From positions 1 through 35,749 of the forward strand of contig CAZCXH010000034.1 of the NCBI GenBank assembly GCA_964502525.1: a DNA stretch of 35,749 bases. Reading direction: 5' to 3'. The number at the start of each line of letters is the position of its first letter. Within the stretch, counting starts at the first letter, position 1. This document shows, piece after piece, positions 1 to 8,367 of this stretch. The translations under genes and the position numbers were made by a program. Origin of the DNA: DATLYB01 sp964502525. GTDB lineage: Bacteria; Bacteroidota; Bacteroidia; Chitinophagales; CAIOSU01. The notes under the pieces were generated by a model. The model searched no databases. It had not been told where the DNA came from and saw only the letters and a program-made list of their open reading frames with translations.

Positions 1-110
1 TTTAAAATCAAGGGGTCAGTCTGAATTTTGGGCGCGAAAGTGTCAAAGTCGAGAGTTTACAGTTTGACTTTTGAACTTCAATATTTAATTTTACCCTCTT
101 AATAATTCTT

Positions 111-144
111 GAAACGTTTCCCTCAGGAAGCGTTTCATTATTTT
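111..144 (+). terminator. hairpin followed by T-rich stretch
   Basis: An 11-bp stem (111-121 with 126-136, one G-U pair, loop ctca) is followed by attatttt. It looks like an intrinsic terminator for a gene lying left of the window, 60 nt before the greA start. An attenuator in the greA leader is the alternative. Confidence 0.5.
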
Positions 145-159
145 AGCCCAATCGCTAAC

Positions 160-204
160 ATCTAAAATCTAACATCTAAAATCTAATGTCTAATGTCTAA
201 CACC
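160..204. repeat. degenerate ATCTAA/ATGTCTA short repeats abutting greA
   Basis: The block consists of repeated units of the kind aacatctaaa and taatgtctaa running right up to the greA start. The in-frame ATG at 193 falls inside a repeat unit, so it is probably not the natural start. A larger block of the same family lies at 9515-9653. Confidence 0.7.
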
Positions 205-678
205 ATGACCCAGGTAAATTACATGACTCAGGAAGGTCTTGACAAGCTCAAGGAAGAATTGAACACGCTCGTTACCAAGGGGAGGAAAAACATTGCGCAG
301 GAAATCGCAGAGGCCCGTGCTAAAGGCGATCTTTCGGAAAATGCAGAATATCATGCTGCCAAAGAGGCCCAGGGACACCTCGAAGCGAAAATCGCCCAGT
401 TGAATGATGCGATCGCCAACGCGCGCGTGCTGGAAGTCCCGGCTGGAAAAACTTCATCGGTCGTAATCCTGTCAACTGTTGAAGTCAAAAACCTCAAGCT
501 TAATAAAAATTTTAAATATACCCTGGTATCCGAACAGGAAGCCGACTTGAAGAGCGGGAAAATATCCGTAACTTCTCCCATCGGAAAAGGGTTGCTCGGA
601 AAAGCCAAAGGAGACAGGGTGGACATCAACACTCCTGGCGGCTTGATGAAATTTGAGATTCTTTCAATCAAAAGGTAG
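205..678 (+). CDS. greA: transcription elongation factor GreA
   Basis: GreA binds the secondary channel of RNA polymerase and stimulates cleavage of backtracked transcripts. The 157-residue product from ATG 205 has the usual GreA length. It has an N-terminal coiled coil (about residues 8-75) with the family signature GDLSENAEYHAAKE, whose acidic tip residues are D42 and E45. A C-terminal FKBP-like domain (about 80-157) contains SPIGKGLLGKAKGD. An in-frame ATG exists at 193, but it sits in repeat DNA and would add only MSNT, whereas relatives start just before the NYMTQEGLDKL stretch. The gene is followed 66 nt later by a HIT-family gene on the same strand. Confidence 0.96.
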   Translation: MTQVNYMTQEGLDKLKEELNTLVTKGRKNIAQEIAEARAKGDLSENAEYHAAKEAQGHLEAKIAQLNDAIANARVLEVPAGKTSSVVILSTVEVKNLKLNKNFKYTLVSEQEADLKSGKISVTSPIGKGLLGKAKGDRVDINTPGGLMKFEILSIKR

Positions 679-689
679 AATAGCTTGCA

Positions 690-742
690 CAGTTGGGTTT
701 GAAAAAACTGAAAACTGCAAACCGTAAACTGAAAACTGATTC
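690..742. repeat. AACTGAAAACTG / GTAAACTG short repeats
   Basis: The 66-nt gap between greA and the HIT gene is filled with short near-repeats (actgaaaactgcaaaccgtaa, split as related octamers). These resemble the GTAAACCGTAAAC family at 6813-6876. No promoter box was recognised. Confidence 0.5.
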
Positions 743-744
743 CG

Positions 745-1143
745 ATGCCGAGCATCTTCACCCGCATCATCAAAGGAGAAATCCCGTGCTATAAAGTGGC
801 GGAAACAGATGATTGCCTTGCATTTCTTGATATCAATCCCCTTGCAAAAGGTCACACGCTGGTGATTCCCAAAAAAGAAGTGGATTACCTTTTTGATTTG
901 GATGACGCGCTGTATGGAAGGTTGTTTGCATTCTCAAAGAAAGTTGCTGTTGCCATCAAGAAAACAATCCCCTGTGAAAGGATTGGCGTTGCGGTGATTG
1001 GGCTTGAGGTTCCCCATGCCCATATTCACTTGTGCCCCATCAATGGAATTCACGATTTAAGCTTTTCCAACCCAAGAGTGAAACTGAGCGGTGAGGAATT
1101 TCAGTCCGTAGCGGATTCCATTCGGTCAAATTATACCATATAG
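745..1143 (+). CDS. HIT (histidine triad) family hydrolase
   Basis: HIT proteins are small nucleotide-binding hydrolases or transferases, typically acting on purine nucleoside phosphoramidates or dinucleoside polyphosphates. The 132-residue product has the complete histidine triad HAHIHL (H91, H93, H95). It also has the N-terminal IFTRIIKGEIPCYKV and the GHTLVIPKKEV strand usual for the HinT/Hit branch. The natural substrate cannot be told from sequence. The gene lies downstream of greA on the same strand, a frequent Bacteroidota arrangement, and its stop codon lies within the left arm of an inverted repeat (1139-1219). Confidence 0.93.
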   Translation: MPSIFTRIIKGEIPCYKVAETDDCLAFLDINPLAKGHTLVIPKKEVDYLFDLDDALYGRLFAFSKKVAVAIKKTIPCERIGVAVIGLEVPHAHIHLCPINGIHDLSFSNPRVKLSGEEFQSVADSIRSNYTI

Positions 1144-1219
1144 GGCAGTTCTTTAAATTGCCCCCCACCCTCTTCATTTGGAGAAAGAGTAAGTGGTCAA
1201 ATTTTAGAACTGCCCTATA
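1139..1219. repeat. inverted repeat overlapping the HIT stop codon, with a nested palindromic-element relic
   Basis: Perfect 14-bp arms tatagggcagttct (1139-1152) and agaactgccctata (1206-1219) enclose 53 nt. The interior (about 1161-1196, minus strand) is a decayed copy of the CCCCTCTCC-loop-GGAGAGGGG element found at 3500, 27926 and 32232. The left arm supplies the TAG stop of the HIT gene. Confidence 0.75.
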
Positions 1220-1240
1220 GAAATTGAAATCAGCCCAAAG

Positions 1241-1274
1241 AAAAAGGCAGGAGCAAATTGCCCTTTGCCTTTTT
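1241..1274. terminator. bidirectional intrinsic terminator between convergent genes
   Basis: AAAAAGGCA (1241-1249) pairs with TGCCTTTTT (1266-1274), a 9-bp stem that ends in T5 on either strand. It lies between the HIT gene (+) and pruA (-). It belongs to the same GGCAAA repeat family as 28375-28435. Confidence 0.75.
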
Positions 1275-1307
1275 GAAAATTACCACAATGATTGACGGAA
1301 GTTCTTT

Positions 1308-2933
1308 TCACTCCTCCCTCATAAACGGGTACCGGTAATCCTTTGGTGGATTTAAATTCTCTTTAATCGCCCGCGGAGAGGTCCAACGGACGAGGTTCAG
1401 ATAAGAGCCTGCTTTGTCATTCGTGCCCGAAGCCCTCGCCCCTCCAAACGGCTGCTGACCGACCACCGCTCCTGTCGGCTTGTCATTGATGTAAAAATTC
1501 CCTGCTGCATGGCGCAGCTTCTGCGAGGCGTGTGAAATAGCTTTCCTGTCTTGTGAGAAAATGGCTCCGGTCAATCCATAGGGGGAGGTGGTGTTCGCCA
1601 CATCCAGTATCTCCTCGAATTTCTTTTCCGGATAAACATACACTGTTAACACAGGTCCGAATATCTCTTCGCACATGGTCACGTAATTGGGCTTGCTTGC
1701 TTCAACCACAGTCGGCTCAATGAAGTAGCCGATCTTCTTGTCGAAATTTCCTCCCGCAACGATTTGCTGCTTGTCTTTTTTCGCGCGCTTGATGTAGCCC
1801 GTGATTTTGTCAAATGATTCTTCGTCAATCACCGCATTGATGAAGCTGGAGAAATCCTCAGGCGAACCCATGCGGAACGAGCCGAGGTCGCGCTGCAAAC
1901 CTTCTTTCACCTGCTTCCACAAATTTAAAGGGACGTATGCCCGCGATGCAGCGGAGCATTTCTGCCCCTGATATTCAAATGCGCCACGGGAGAGAGCCGT
2001 CACGAGGCTGTCAACATCGGCAGAAGGATGAGCGACCACGAAATCTTTCCCTCCCGTTTCGCCTACGATGCGCGGGTAGGTTTTGTATTTTGAAATATTA
2101 TTGCCAATGGTTTTCCATATATGATTGAACGTGCCGCTTGACCCCGTAAAATGTATTCCTGCAAAATCCGGATGGTTCAGCGCGACATCTCCGGTCACGC
2201 TGCCCGGAGTATATATCAGGTTGATCACGCCCTTCGGCAATCCCGCTTCGCGCAGCAATTCCATCACCGTCCATGCCGAATAGATTTGCGAGGAGGCGGG
2301 CTTCCACACCACGGTATTGCCCATCAAAGCCGGTGCTGTCGGCAGGTTGCCGGAGATGGCGGTGAAGTTGAATGGCGTCACCGCCAGCACGAAACCTTCC
2401 AGCGGGCGGTAGTCCATGCTGTTGTGAACGCCCTGGGGAGAATGCGGCTGCTCCGCATAAATCTGCTGCATGTAATGCACATTCAGGCGGAAGAAATCTG
2501 CCAGTTCGCATACGGCATCAATCTCCGACTGATGCGCATTCTTCGACTGGCAGAGCATTGTGGAGGCATTCATCTTCTGCCGCCATTCGTAGCGTATTAA
2601 ATCCGCAGCGCGAAGGAATACCGAAGCGCGCTCATCCCATGTCGTATGTTCCCAATCGCGTTTCGCCTTCAGCGCAGCGTCAATCGCTTCAGTCACATGC
2701 TTTTTTTCACCTGCATAATAAATCCCTAATTTATGCTTCAGCTCGTGAGGAGGATGAATGGCGACCTTCTTTTTCGATTTAACCTCTTTTCCTCCGATCA
2801 TCATCGGGATCTCCTTCGGCTTCGACTTGGCCTTTTTCAGGGCAGCCTTCAGCTCCTCCCGCTCAGATGATCCGGGGCCATAGTTCTTCACCCACTCGTT
2901 GATGTTGGGCGGTGTGCGGAATTCAAATGACAT
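1308..2933 (-). CDS. pruA: L-glutamate gamma-semialdehyde dehydrogenase (P5C dehydrogenase)
   Basis: The enzyme oxidises glutamate 5-semialdehyde (from 1-pyrroline-5-carboxylate) to glutamate with NAD+, the second step of proline catabolism. The 541-residue length and motifs fit the monofunctional PruA type. TPFNFTAISGNLPTAPA lies at about 186-202, HFTGSSGTF at about 261-269, the general base is E292 in GETGGKDF, the catalytic Cys is C326 in EYQGQKCSAASRAY, and EEIFGPVLTVYVYP and QPFGGARASGTNDKAG follow near the C-terminus. No proline dehydrogenase domain or neighbour is present. The gene is transcribed toward the HIT gene with a shared terminator. Confidence 0.97.
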   Translation of the reverse strand: MSFEFRTPPNINEWVKNYGPGSSEREELKAALKKAKSKPKEIPMMIGGKEVKSKKKVAIHPPHELKHKLGIYYAGEKKHVTEAIDAALKAKRDWEHTTWDERASVFLRAADLIRYEWRQKMNASTMLCQSKNAHQSEIDAVCELADFFRLNVHYMQQIYAEQPHSPQGVHNSMDYRPLEGFVLAVTPFNFTAISGNLPTAPALMGNTVVWKPASSQIYSAWTVMELLREAGLPKGVINLIYTPGSVTGDVALNHPDFAGIHFTGSSGTFNHIWKTIGNNISKYKTYPRIVGETGGKDFVVAHPSADVDSLVTALSRGAFEYQGQKCSAASRAYVPLNLWKQVKEGLQRDLGSFRMGSPEDFSSFINAVIDEESFDKITGYIKRAKKDKQQIVAGGNFDKKIGYFIEPTVVEASKPNYVTMCEEIFGPVLTVYVYPEKKFEEILDVANTTSPYGLTGAIFSQDRKAISHASQKLRHAAGNFYINDKPTGAVVGQQPFGGARASGTNDKAGSYLNLVRWTSPRAIKENLNPPKDYRYPFMREE

Positions 2934-3048
2934 ATTCCAATAGTTTCAGTTATTTGAAATGCCCGTAAGGCAAAACTGCTTCATTCATTTCAAAATAAGC
3001 GCTGCCACCGGGCACACCTGCGATATTGCGAAAGCTATTTTGACAACT

Positions 3049-3246
3049 CTACTTATGCCCTGATGCTTTGAACTTTGTGTATCCCATCGCCTGCTCAACA
3101 ATGAAATGTTCTTTCAAAGCAGCTAACTCGTCAGGAGTCAGCTTTCCGGTGCTGATGGAACATGAGCCGAGCCTGCGGATGGTGCGTTCAATGTAATCAA
3201 TCCTGTCATTAATGGTTTGCGGTTTTGTTCTTGTAGGTGTCTTCAT
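3049..3246 (-). CDS. small conserved-looking hypothetical protein
   Basis: This is a 65-residue unrecognised protein, rich in charged residues and with no signal peptide or membrane segment. Residues 10-30 and 38-58 look helical (NDRIDYIERTIRRLG; TPDELAALKEHFIVEQAM). Support for it being real is a perfect TAnnTTTG box five bases before the ATG (3251-3258, minus strand) and the absence of any better ORF here. It has no evident operon partner; pruA starts 115 nt downstream on the same strand. No function is proposed. Confidence 0.5.
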   Translation of the reverse strand: MKTPTRTKPQTINDRIDYIERTIRRLGSCSISTGKLTPDELAALKEHFIVEQAMGYTKFKASGHK

Positions 3247-3250
3247 GCTG

Positions 3251-3258
3251 CAAATTTA
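3251..3258 (-). promoter_or_regulatory. Bacteroidota -7 box (TAAATTTG)
   Basis: TAAATTTG on the minus strand matches the Bacteroidota -7 consensus TAnnTTTG. It ends 4 nt before the ATG at 3246, implying a nearly leaderless transcript. No clear -33 TTG was seen. Confidence 0.5.
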
Positions 3259-3299
3259 AGTCCATTTGCTTACTCGGACGCGGCAGTTGTATCTGCTTT

Positions 3300-3555
3300 A
3301 TGAGTTGTCACCCCCTTAGTCCCCCTCAAGGGGGATGCCACGCGCGTTGCAAGTCTCCCTTGATAGCGAAGCATCCCGATTCTATCGGGAGGGAGGTTGG
3401 AGGGTGATAGATTCAAAGATGCAATTTGTCCTACACCCCTATCACAGTTGTATCCAGCCTCACTCCCTGCAGTCGCCAATGGCTTGCCGCAGGCGATGCC
3501 GCCCCCTTTCCAAGCGGAGAGGGGAGTCCGGACTGATTGCTTTGATAAAATAAAA
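3300..3555. repeat. cluster of palindromic repeat elements in the gap before ftsK
   Basis: The 472-nt gap 3247-3718 has no convincing gene. It holds at least three palindromic units: tccccctcaaggggga (about 3319-3335), a TCCCGAT-TCT-ATCGGGA hairpin (about 3372-3390) inside a larger CTCCC/GGGAG stem, and a minus-strand copy of the CTCCCCTCTCC element (about 3500-3531). The last is the same family that has entered genes at 27926 and 32232. ORFs crossing this block are artefacts of its GC-rich palindromes. Confidence 0.75.
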
Positions 3556-3718
3556 GATAGTGACATTGTTTTCCTGCCGCAGCGGATTTTGAATTTGTCC
3601 TGCGCCATTGAGGAGCATTTCAAAATACTGAACATTCCTTGCCGTTAATGTTCAAATCAGGCCTATGCCGCTTCAGGATTGCCTGTTAATTTTAACTAAT
3701 TCAAACCGAGGGAATAGT

Positions 3719-6148
3719 ATGCCTCCGAAAAACGGCAAAGAGAAAACCAAAAAGGAAAAAGGACCGGGATTTTTCGCTCGGATTAAGTTGCTTTTTACTG
3801 ACGAGCGTGTTCCCAAAGTATTCGGGTTGACGCTGATCTTCATCTCCCTGCTGCTGCTCGGATCGTTCATCTCATATCTTTTCACCTGGAGAACTGACCA
3901 ATACATCCCTTCCAGCGAACATGCCCTCAATAAAATCGGCTGGGTGGGCGCGCGCATCGCGGAATGGTTTTTCAACAACGGATTCGGCATCACGTCATTT
4001 GTTTTCATCCCCGTTTTGCTGGTTACCGGCATCCGGTTTATCAATCCCATGCTGCCATTGCCGCTGCGGAGTGTTTACAAATACAGTTTTCTGGCTTTGC
4101 TTTGGTTTCCGCTCACCCTTGCATTTTTGTTCAGCTCTCCTTCAATACTTTTCCCGTGGGGAGGTTCTTTCGGTGAATATCTGAACGCGCAGATCACGTT
4201 TTACATCGGGTGGCTGGGCACCCTTGCGATGATTGTGTTCAGCCTGCTCGTTTTCATGGTGGTGAGGTTTAACATCAGTTTCGGCAAGCCGAGCCTTGCG
4301 ATGATCAAAAATATGGCGATGTTCAGGAAGCTGCCCGACATACGCCTGAAAGAGGAAACCGATGTGATGAACTGGGAAAAGCAAATCGTGAAGGAAAATA
4401 TTGAAGCGTTTGCAAAAGATGGTAACACGCTCGAAAGGGAAATCAAGCCTTCGGACGTTGCCGGGAAGAAATCCGCGTCCGCAGGCATTCCCGAATTTGA
4501 AATTGTGGAAGCATCGTCCGACCCTGAAATTGCGGCTGCAACAGAGGAAGAGCCTGAGGATGAAGAACTGAAAGTGGATATCATGGAACCGGAAGAGGAA
4601 AAATTATTATCTGAAAACCTTCACATCAATTACGATCCCACGCTCGACCTGCCGGATTATATTTATCCCACGCTTGAACTGCTGAAAGTGTATGGTGATG
4701 AAAAAATCACGATTGACGAGGAGGAGGTGAACAAAAATGTGAACCAGATTGTCGAAACGCTGAAGAACTATGCCATCGAGATATCAAAGATCAAAGCAAC
4801 AGTTGGTCCAACGGTTACGCTGTATGAAATCGTTCCTGCTGCGGGCGTTCGCATTTCCAAAATCAGGAATCTCGGTGACGACATCGCGCTGAGCCTTGCC
4901 GCGCTCGGCATCCGCATCATCGCGCCCATTCCCGGCAAGGGGACCATCGGCATCGAAGTGCCGAATGTGAAGAAGCAAATTGTTTCCATCCGGTCGCTGC
5001 TTGCTTCGGAAAAATTCCAAAACTCCCAGTTCGATCTTCCGATTGCCCTGGGCAGAAATATCTCCAACGAGATCATCGTGGAAGATTTGGCGAAGATGCC
5101 TCACCTGCTCGTGGCGGGCGCCACCGGGCAGGGGAAATCCGTGGGGCTGAATGCCATCCTGATGTCGCTGCTTTACAAGAAGCATCCATCGCAATTAAAA
5201 TTCATTCTTGTTGACCCCAAGATGGTGGAGCTGTCCATCTTCAAGGCGATTGAAAAGCATTTTCTCGCCCGCCTGCCCAATTCCGATGAGGTGATCATCA
5301 CCGACACGAAGAAGGTGGTTCACACGCTCAATGCGCTTTGCATCGAGATGGACGAGCGGTTCAACCTGCTTACGAAGTGCAACGCCCGCAACATAAAAGA
5401 GTATAATGCAAAGTTCGTGGCGCGAAGGCTTAACCCGCTGGATGGACACAAGTTCCTGCCCTATCTGGTGCTGGTGATTGACGAGTTTGCAGACTTGATA
5501 ATGACCGCAGGGAAGGAAATTGAAACCCCTATTGCCCGCCTTGCGCAGAAAGCTCGCGCTGTGGGACTGCATCTCATCATCGCCACGCAGCGCCCTTCGG
5601 TGAACATCATCACCGGCATCATCAAAGCCAACTTCCCAGCGCGAATTGCATTCAAGGTGACGCAGAAAGTTGACTCCGGCACCATCATTGACTCACCGGG
5701 TGCCGACCAGCTCATCGGCCGTGGCGATATGCTGCTGCTGCTCGGAAGCGAAACCATCCGCCTGCAGTGCGCTTTTGTGGATACACCGGAAGTTGAATCG
5801 GTGGTTAACTTCATTAGAGACCAGCAGGGCTATCCCGAAGCGTTCCAGTTGCCCGAATATATTGACGATAAGGAAGAAGCTGCCGCTGGCGCCATGGATC
5901 CCTCCGAGCGCGATGACAAGTTCATGGAAGCTGCCCGTCTCATCGTTCAGACACAGCAAGGCTCCACATCTTTATTGCAGAGAAGGCTTAACTTAGGCTA
6001 CAATCGGGCGGGGCGCGTGATGGATCAGTTGGAGATGGCGGGCATTGTCGGTCCCGGGCAGGGCAGCAAGCCGCGCGAGGTGCTGATAAAAGATCCCATG
6101 GAATTGGAACGGTTTTTGGCTGATAAGCCTGAAAAGATTGCTACATGA
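3719..6148 (+). CDS. ftsK: DNA translocase FtsK/SpoIIIE
   Basis: FtsK is an inner-membrane-anchored, septum-located ATPase that pumps chromosomal DNA during division and aids dimer resolution. From ATG 3719 the product is 809 residues; an upstream ATG at 3665 would add 18 residues lacking family character. Four membrane segments lie at about 34-56, 85-105, 122-140 and 163-183. They are followed by a short acidic linker (about 230-310, Glu-rich) and the motor domain. Walker A is GATGQGKS at 467-474, Walker B is LVLVIDEFAD with D588/E589, and the C-terminal winged-helix gamma domain spans about 730-795 (GSTSLLQRRLNLGYNRAG). The compact linker is typical of Bacteroidota. The stop overlaps the lolA start. 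Confidence 0.97.
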   Translation: MPPKNGKEKTKKEKGPGFFARIKLLFTDERVPKVFGLTLIFISLLLLGSFISYLFTWRTDQYIPSSEHALNKIGWVGARIAEWFFNNGFGITSFVFIPVLLVTGIRFINPMLPLPLRSVYKYSFLALLWFPLTLAFLFSSPSILFPWGGSFGEYLNAQITFYIGWLGTLAMIVFSLLVFMVVRFNISFGKPSLAMIKNMAMFRKLPDIRLKEETDVMNWEKQIVKENIEAFAKDGNTLEREIKPSDVAGKKSASAGIPEFEIVEASSDPEIAAATEEEPEDEELKVDIMEPEEEKLLSENLHINYDPTLDLPDYIYPTLELLKVYGDEKITIDEEEVNKNVNQIVETLKNYAIEISKIKATVGPTVTLYEIVPAAGVRISKIRNLGDDIALSLAALGIRIIAPIPGKGTIGIEVPNVKKQIVSIRSLLASEKFQNSQFDLPIALGRNISNEIIVEDLAKMPHLLVAGATGQGKSVGLNAILMSLLYKKHPSQLKFILVDPKMVELSIFKAIEKHFLARLPNSDEVIITDTKKVVHTLNALCIEMDERFNLLTKCNARNIKEYNAKFVARRLNPLDGHKFLPYLVLVIDEFADLIMTAGKEIETPIARLAQKARAVGLHLIIATQRPSVNIITGIIKANFPARIAFKVTQKVDSGTIIDSPGADQLIGRGDMLLLLGSETIRLQCAFVDTPEVESVVNFIRDQQGYPEAFQLPEYIDDKEEAAAGAMDPSERDDKFMEAARLIVQTQQGSTSLLQRRLNLGYNRAGRVMDQLEMAGIVGPGQGSKPREVLIKDPMELERFLADKPEKIAT

Positions 6149-6813
6149 GATTTCTATTCCTTGCGGTTGCTTTGTTCCATATTTCCATCCTTCTTGCCCA
6201 GCAACCCGCTGACCGGAAACTGCAGAACGACCCTGCCGCGCAGGCGTTGCTCGACAAGGTGAGCGAGAATTATAATTCCGCACCTTCGCTGAAAGTCGGT
6301 TTCTCGCTGATGGTTGATACTCCGGAGGAGGATGCTTACATGAAATCGCAAGGCTCCGTGTTGCTGAAAAAGGAAAAATACAGGATTGACACGGATGAGA
6401 TGGTCATCGTTTGCGACAATGTGAAGCGCTATGTTTACCTGAAAGAATCCAATGAGCTGCAGATCAATTTTTTCGAGCCGGATGAGGATGAGATCGAAAG
6501 CCCCAGCGAGTTGTTCGAGATTTACAAAAAGGATTATTTCTACCGCATCAGCAGGGAGGTTACGGACAACAACCGCAAGCTGACGGTGATCAGCCTTATT
6601 CCATCTGACCTGAAAAACTCTCCGTACAATATGATTTTCCTGTATGTGGATAAGGAAATTAATCAAATTGTAAAGGGTGAAATCGTGGCGCGTGACGGCA
6701 ACAAATACACTTACACAATTTCATCCTTTGAAAAAAGCCCTGTGCCCGACACGGAGTTTTCATTTGATCCTGGGCAATATCCGGGGATATATGTGGATGA
6801 TATGACCAAGTAG
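6145..6813 (+). CDS. lolA: LolA-family outer-membrane lipoprotein carrier-like protein
   Basis: LolA-type proteins carry lipoproteins through the periplasm. The 222-residue product has a signal peptide (MRFLFLAVALFHISILLA) and the LolA-like beta-sheet pattern, with hydrophobic strands alternating from about 40 to 215 (GSVLLKKEKYRID; ISSFEKSPVPDTEFSF). The start overlaps the ftsK stop by four bases (ATGA), so the two are co-translated; ftsK-lolA adjacency is common in this phylum. A second, more divergent LolA-like gene lies at 32151 and belongs to the polyketide-like operon, so this copy is the likely housekeeping one. Confidence 0.88.
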   Translation: MRFLFLAVALFHISILLAQQPADRKLQNDPAAQALLDKVSENYNSAPSLKVGFSLMVDTPEEDAYMKSQGSVLLKKEKYRIDTDEMVIVCDNVKRYVYLKESNELQINFFEPDEDEIESPSELFEIYKKDYFYRISREVTDNNRKLTVISLIPSDLKNSPYNMIFLYVDKEINQIVKGEIVARDGNKYTYTISSFEKSPVPDTEFSFDPGQYPGIYVDDMTK

Positions 6814-6876
6814 TTTACGGTTCACGGTTTACAGTTTGGAGTTTCCGTAAACCGTAAACATGTAAACCGTAAACAG
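6813..6876. repeat. GTTTACGG / CCGTAAAC inverted repeat block
   Basis: Two GTTTACGG-like units (6813-6832) face two CCGTAAAC units (6845-6876), giving several possible hairpins immediately after the lolA stop. No T-run follows, so a terminator role is uncertain. Similar units occur at 700-735. Confidence 0.65.
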
Positions 6877-6965
6877 AAATGGAAAATGTACGATTCTTAT
6901 CCCGCGCACAGTATAATCAGCGAAATCACAAAATAGCCTGATCAGCGATTCTGACTTCTGTGATT

Positions 6966-6973
6966 TATTTTTG
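6966..6973 (+). promoter_or_regulatory. Bacteroidota -7 box for lpdA (TATTTTTG)
   Basis: TATTTTTG matches TAnnTTTG exactly and lies 5 nt (ccccc) before the lpdA ATG. The predicted transcript therefore starts at or next to the start codon. Confidence 0.55.
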
Positions 6974-6978
6974 CCCCC

Positions 6979-8367
6979 ATGAATTACGATCTCATTATCA
7001 TCGGCTCAGGTCCGGGCGGTTATGTTGCCGCCATCAGGGCAGCTCAACTTGGATTGAAAACCGCTGTAGTGGAACGTGCCGAATTAGGCGGCATCTGCCT
7101 CAACTGGGGATGCATCCCCACTAAAGCCCTGCTTAAAAGCGCGCAGGTGTTCGATTACATCAAACATGCAGCCGACTACGGCATCGAAGTGAAGGATGCC
7201 AAGCCTGACTTTGCTTCCATCGTGAAAAGAAGCCGCGAGTCTGCTAATGCCATGAGCAAGGGCGTTCAGTTTTTGATGAAGAAGAATAAGATTGATGTGA
7301 TTGCCGGAAGCGCAAAACTCAAACCCGGTAAGAAAGTCGCAGTGACGGACAGCAGCGGCAAAGCCACCGAATATGCCGCCAACCACATCATCCTTGCCAC
7401 GGGCGGACGCTCGAAAGAACTTCCGAATTTAAAGATTGACGGAAAGAAAATCATCGGCTACCGCGAGGCGATGGCGCTTCCCAAAAAGCCCGAAACCATG
7501 GTGATAGTGGGCGCGGGCGCGATAGGAGTGGAGTTCGCTTACTTCTACAATTCCATTGGGACGAAAGTGACGCTGGTTGAATATCTCCCCAGGATTGTTC
7601 CTGTGGAAGACGAGGAAGTATCAAAAGAGCTTCTGCGCAACTTCAAGAAGCAGGGGATAGAAGTGCTCACCGGCTCATCCGTGGAGGCGGTTGATAGCTC
7701 GGGGAAATTGTGCAAAGTGAAAATCAAAACACCGAAAGACACGCAGCAGGTGGAATGTGAGATGGTGTTGTCAGCAGTTGGCATCTCCACCAATCTCGAA
7801 AACCTCGGATTGGAGGAGACAGGCGTTAAAACTGAAAAAGGCAAAGTTGTGGTTGATGATTTTTACAAAACCAATGTTCCTGGAGTTTATGCCATTGGCG
7901 ACATTGTGAAAGGTCCTGCGCTGGCGCATGTCGCTTCGGCTGAAGGAATCATTTGCGTGGAGAAAATCGCAGGGCAAAATCCCGAACCCCTTGATTACAA
8001 CAACCTTCCATCATGCACCTACTGCCAGCCCGAAATTGCCTCGGTGGGATACACCGAAGAACAGGCGAAAGCTGCAGGCTACACGCTGAAAGTGGGCAAG
8101 TTTCCGTTCACGGCATCGGGCAAAGCAACCGCTGCCGGAGCGCGCGAGGGGTTCATTAAAGTGATTTTTGATGCGAAATATGGCGAATGGCTGGGCGCCC
8201 ACTTCATCGGTGCCAGCGTCACGGAGATGATTGCTGAGGTTGTTGTTGCGCGCAAGCTCGAAACCACCGGTCACGAAATCATCAAATCGGTTCACCCGCA
8301 TCCAACGATGTCGGAAGCCATCATGGAAGCGGCAGCAGCGGCTTACGGGGAGGTGATCCATTTGTAA
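6979..8367 (+). CDS. lpdA: dihydrolipoyl dehydrogenase (E3)
   Basis: This FAD flavoprotein reoxidises lipoyl groups of 2-oxoacid dehydrogenase and glycine cleavage complexes using NAD+. All signatures are present in the 462-residue product. The FAD-binding GSGPGGYVAAIRAAQLG lies at 9-25 and the redox disulfide C40/C45 in GGICLNWGCIPTKALL. The NAD-binding VGAGAIGVEFAYFY lies at about 177-190, the second FAD motif VYAIGDIVKGP at about 304-314, and the C-terminal catalytic dyad H441-E446 in HPHPTMSE. The gene stands alone, without E1/E2 neighbours, as is usual in Bacteroidota. Confidence 0.97.
   Translation: MNYDLIIIGSGPGGYVAAIRAAQLGLKTAVVERAELGGICLNWGCIPTKALLKSAQVFDYIKHAADYGIEVKDAKPDFASIVKRSRESANAMSKGVQFLMKKNKIDVIAGSAKLKPGKKVAVTDSSGKATEYAANHIILATGGRSKELPNLKIDGKKIIGYREAMALPKKPETMVIVGAGAIGVEFAYFYNSIGTKVTLVEYLPRIVPVEDEEVSKELLRNFKKQGIEVLTGSSVEAVDSSGKLCKVKIKTPKDTQQVECEMVLSAVGISTNLENLGLEETGVKTEKGKVVVDDFYKTNVPGVYAIGDIVKGPALAHVASAEGIICVEKIAGQNPEPLDYNNLPSCTYCQPEIASVGYTEEQAKAAGYTLKVGKFPFTASGKATAAGAREGFIKVIFDAKYGEWLGAHFIGASVTEMIAEVVVARKLETTGHEIIKSVHPHPTMSEAIMEAAAAAYGEVIHL

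Noticed and set aside
193..204. Upstream ATG of greA
   Set aside because: It falls in an ATGTCTA repeat unit; the next ATG gives the normal 157-residue length.
351..773. 140-codon minus-strand frame opposite greA and the HIT gene
   Set aside because: It is the shadow of two well-supported genes, has no family motif, and crosses repeat DNA in the greA-HIT gap.
2151..2600. 149-codon plus-strand frame inside pruA
   Set aside because: Its Arg/His/Cys-rich composition is typical of an antisense shadow, and pruA motifs are fully accounted for on the other strand.
3270..3635. 121-codon minus-strand frame upstream of ftsK
   Set aside because: It runs through stacked palindromic repeats and has no protein-like composition or start context.
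6813..6876. Riboswitch in the lpdA leader
   Set aside because: The structure comes from simple GTAAACCG repeats, and the likely lpdA promoter box lies downstream of it.
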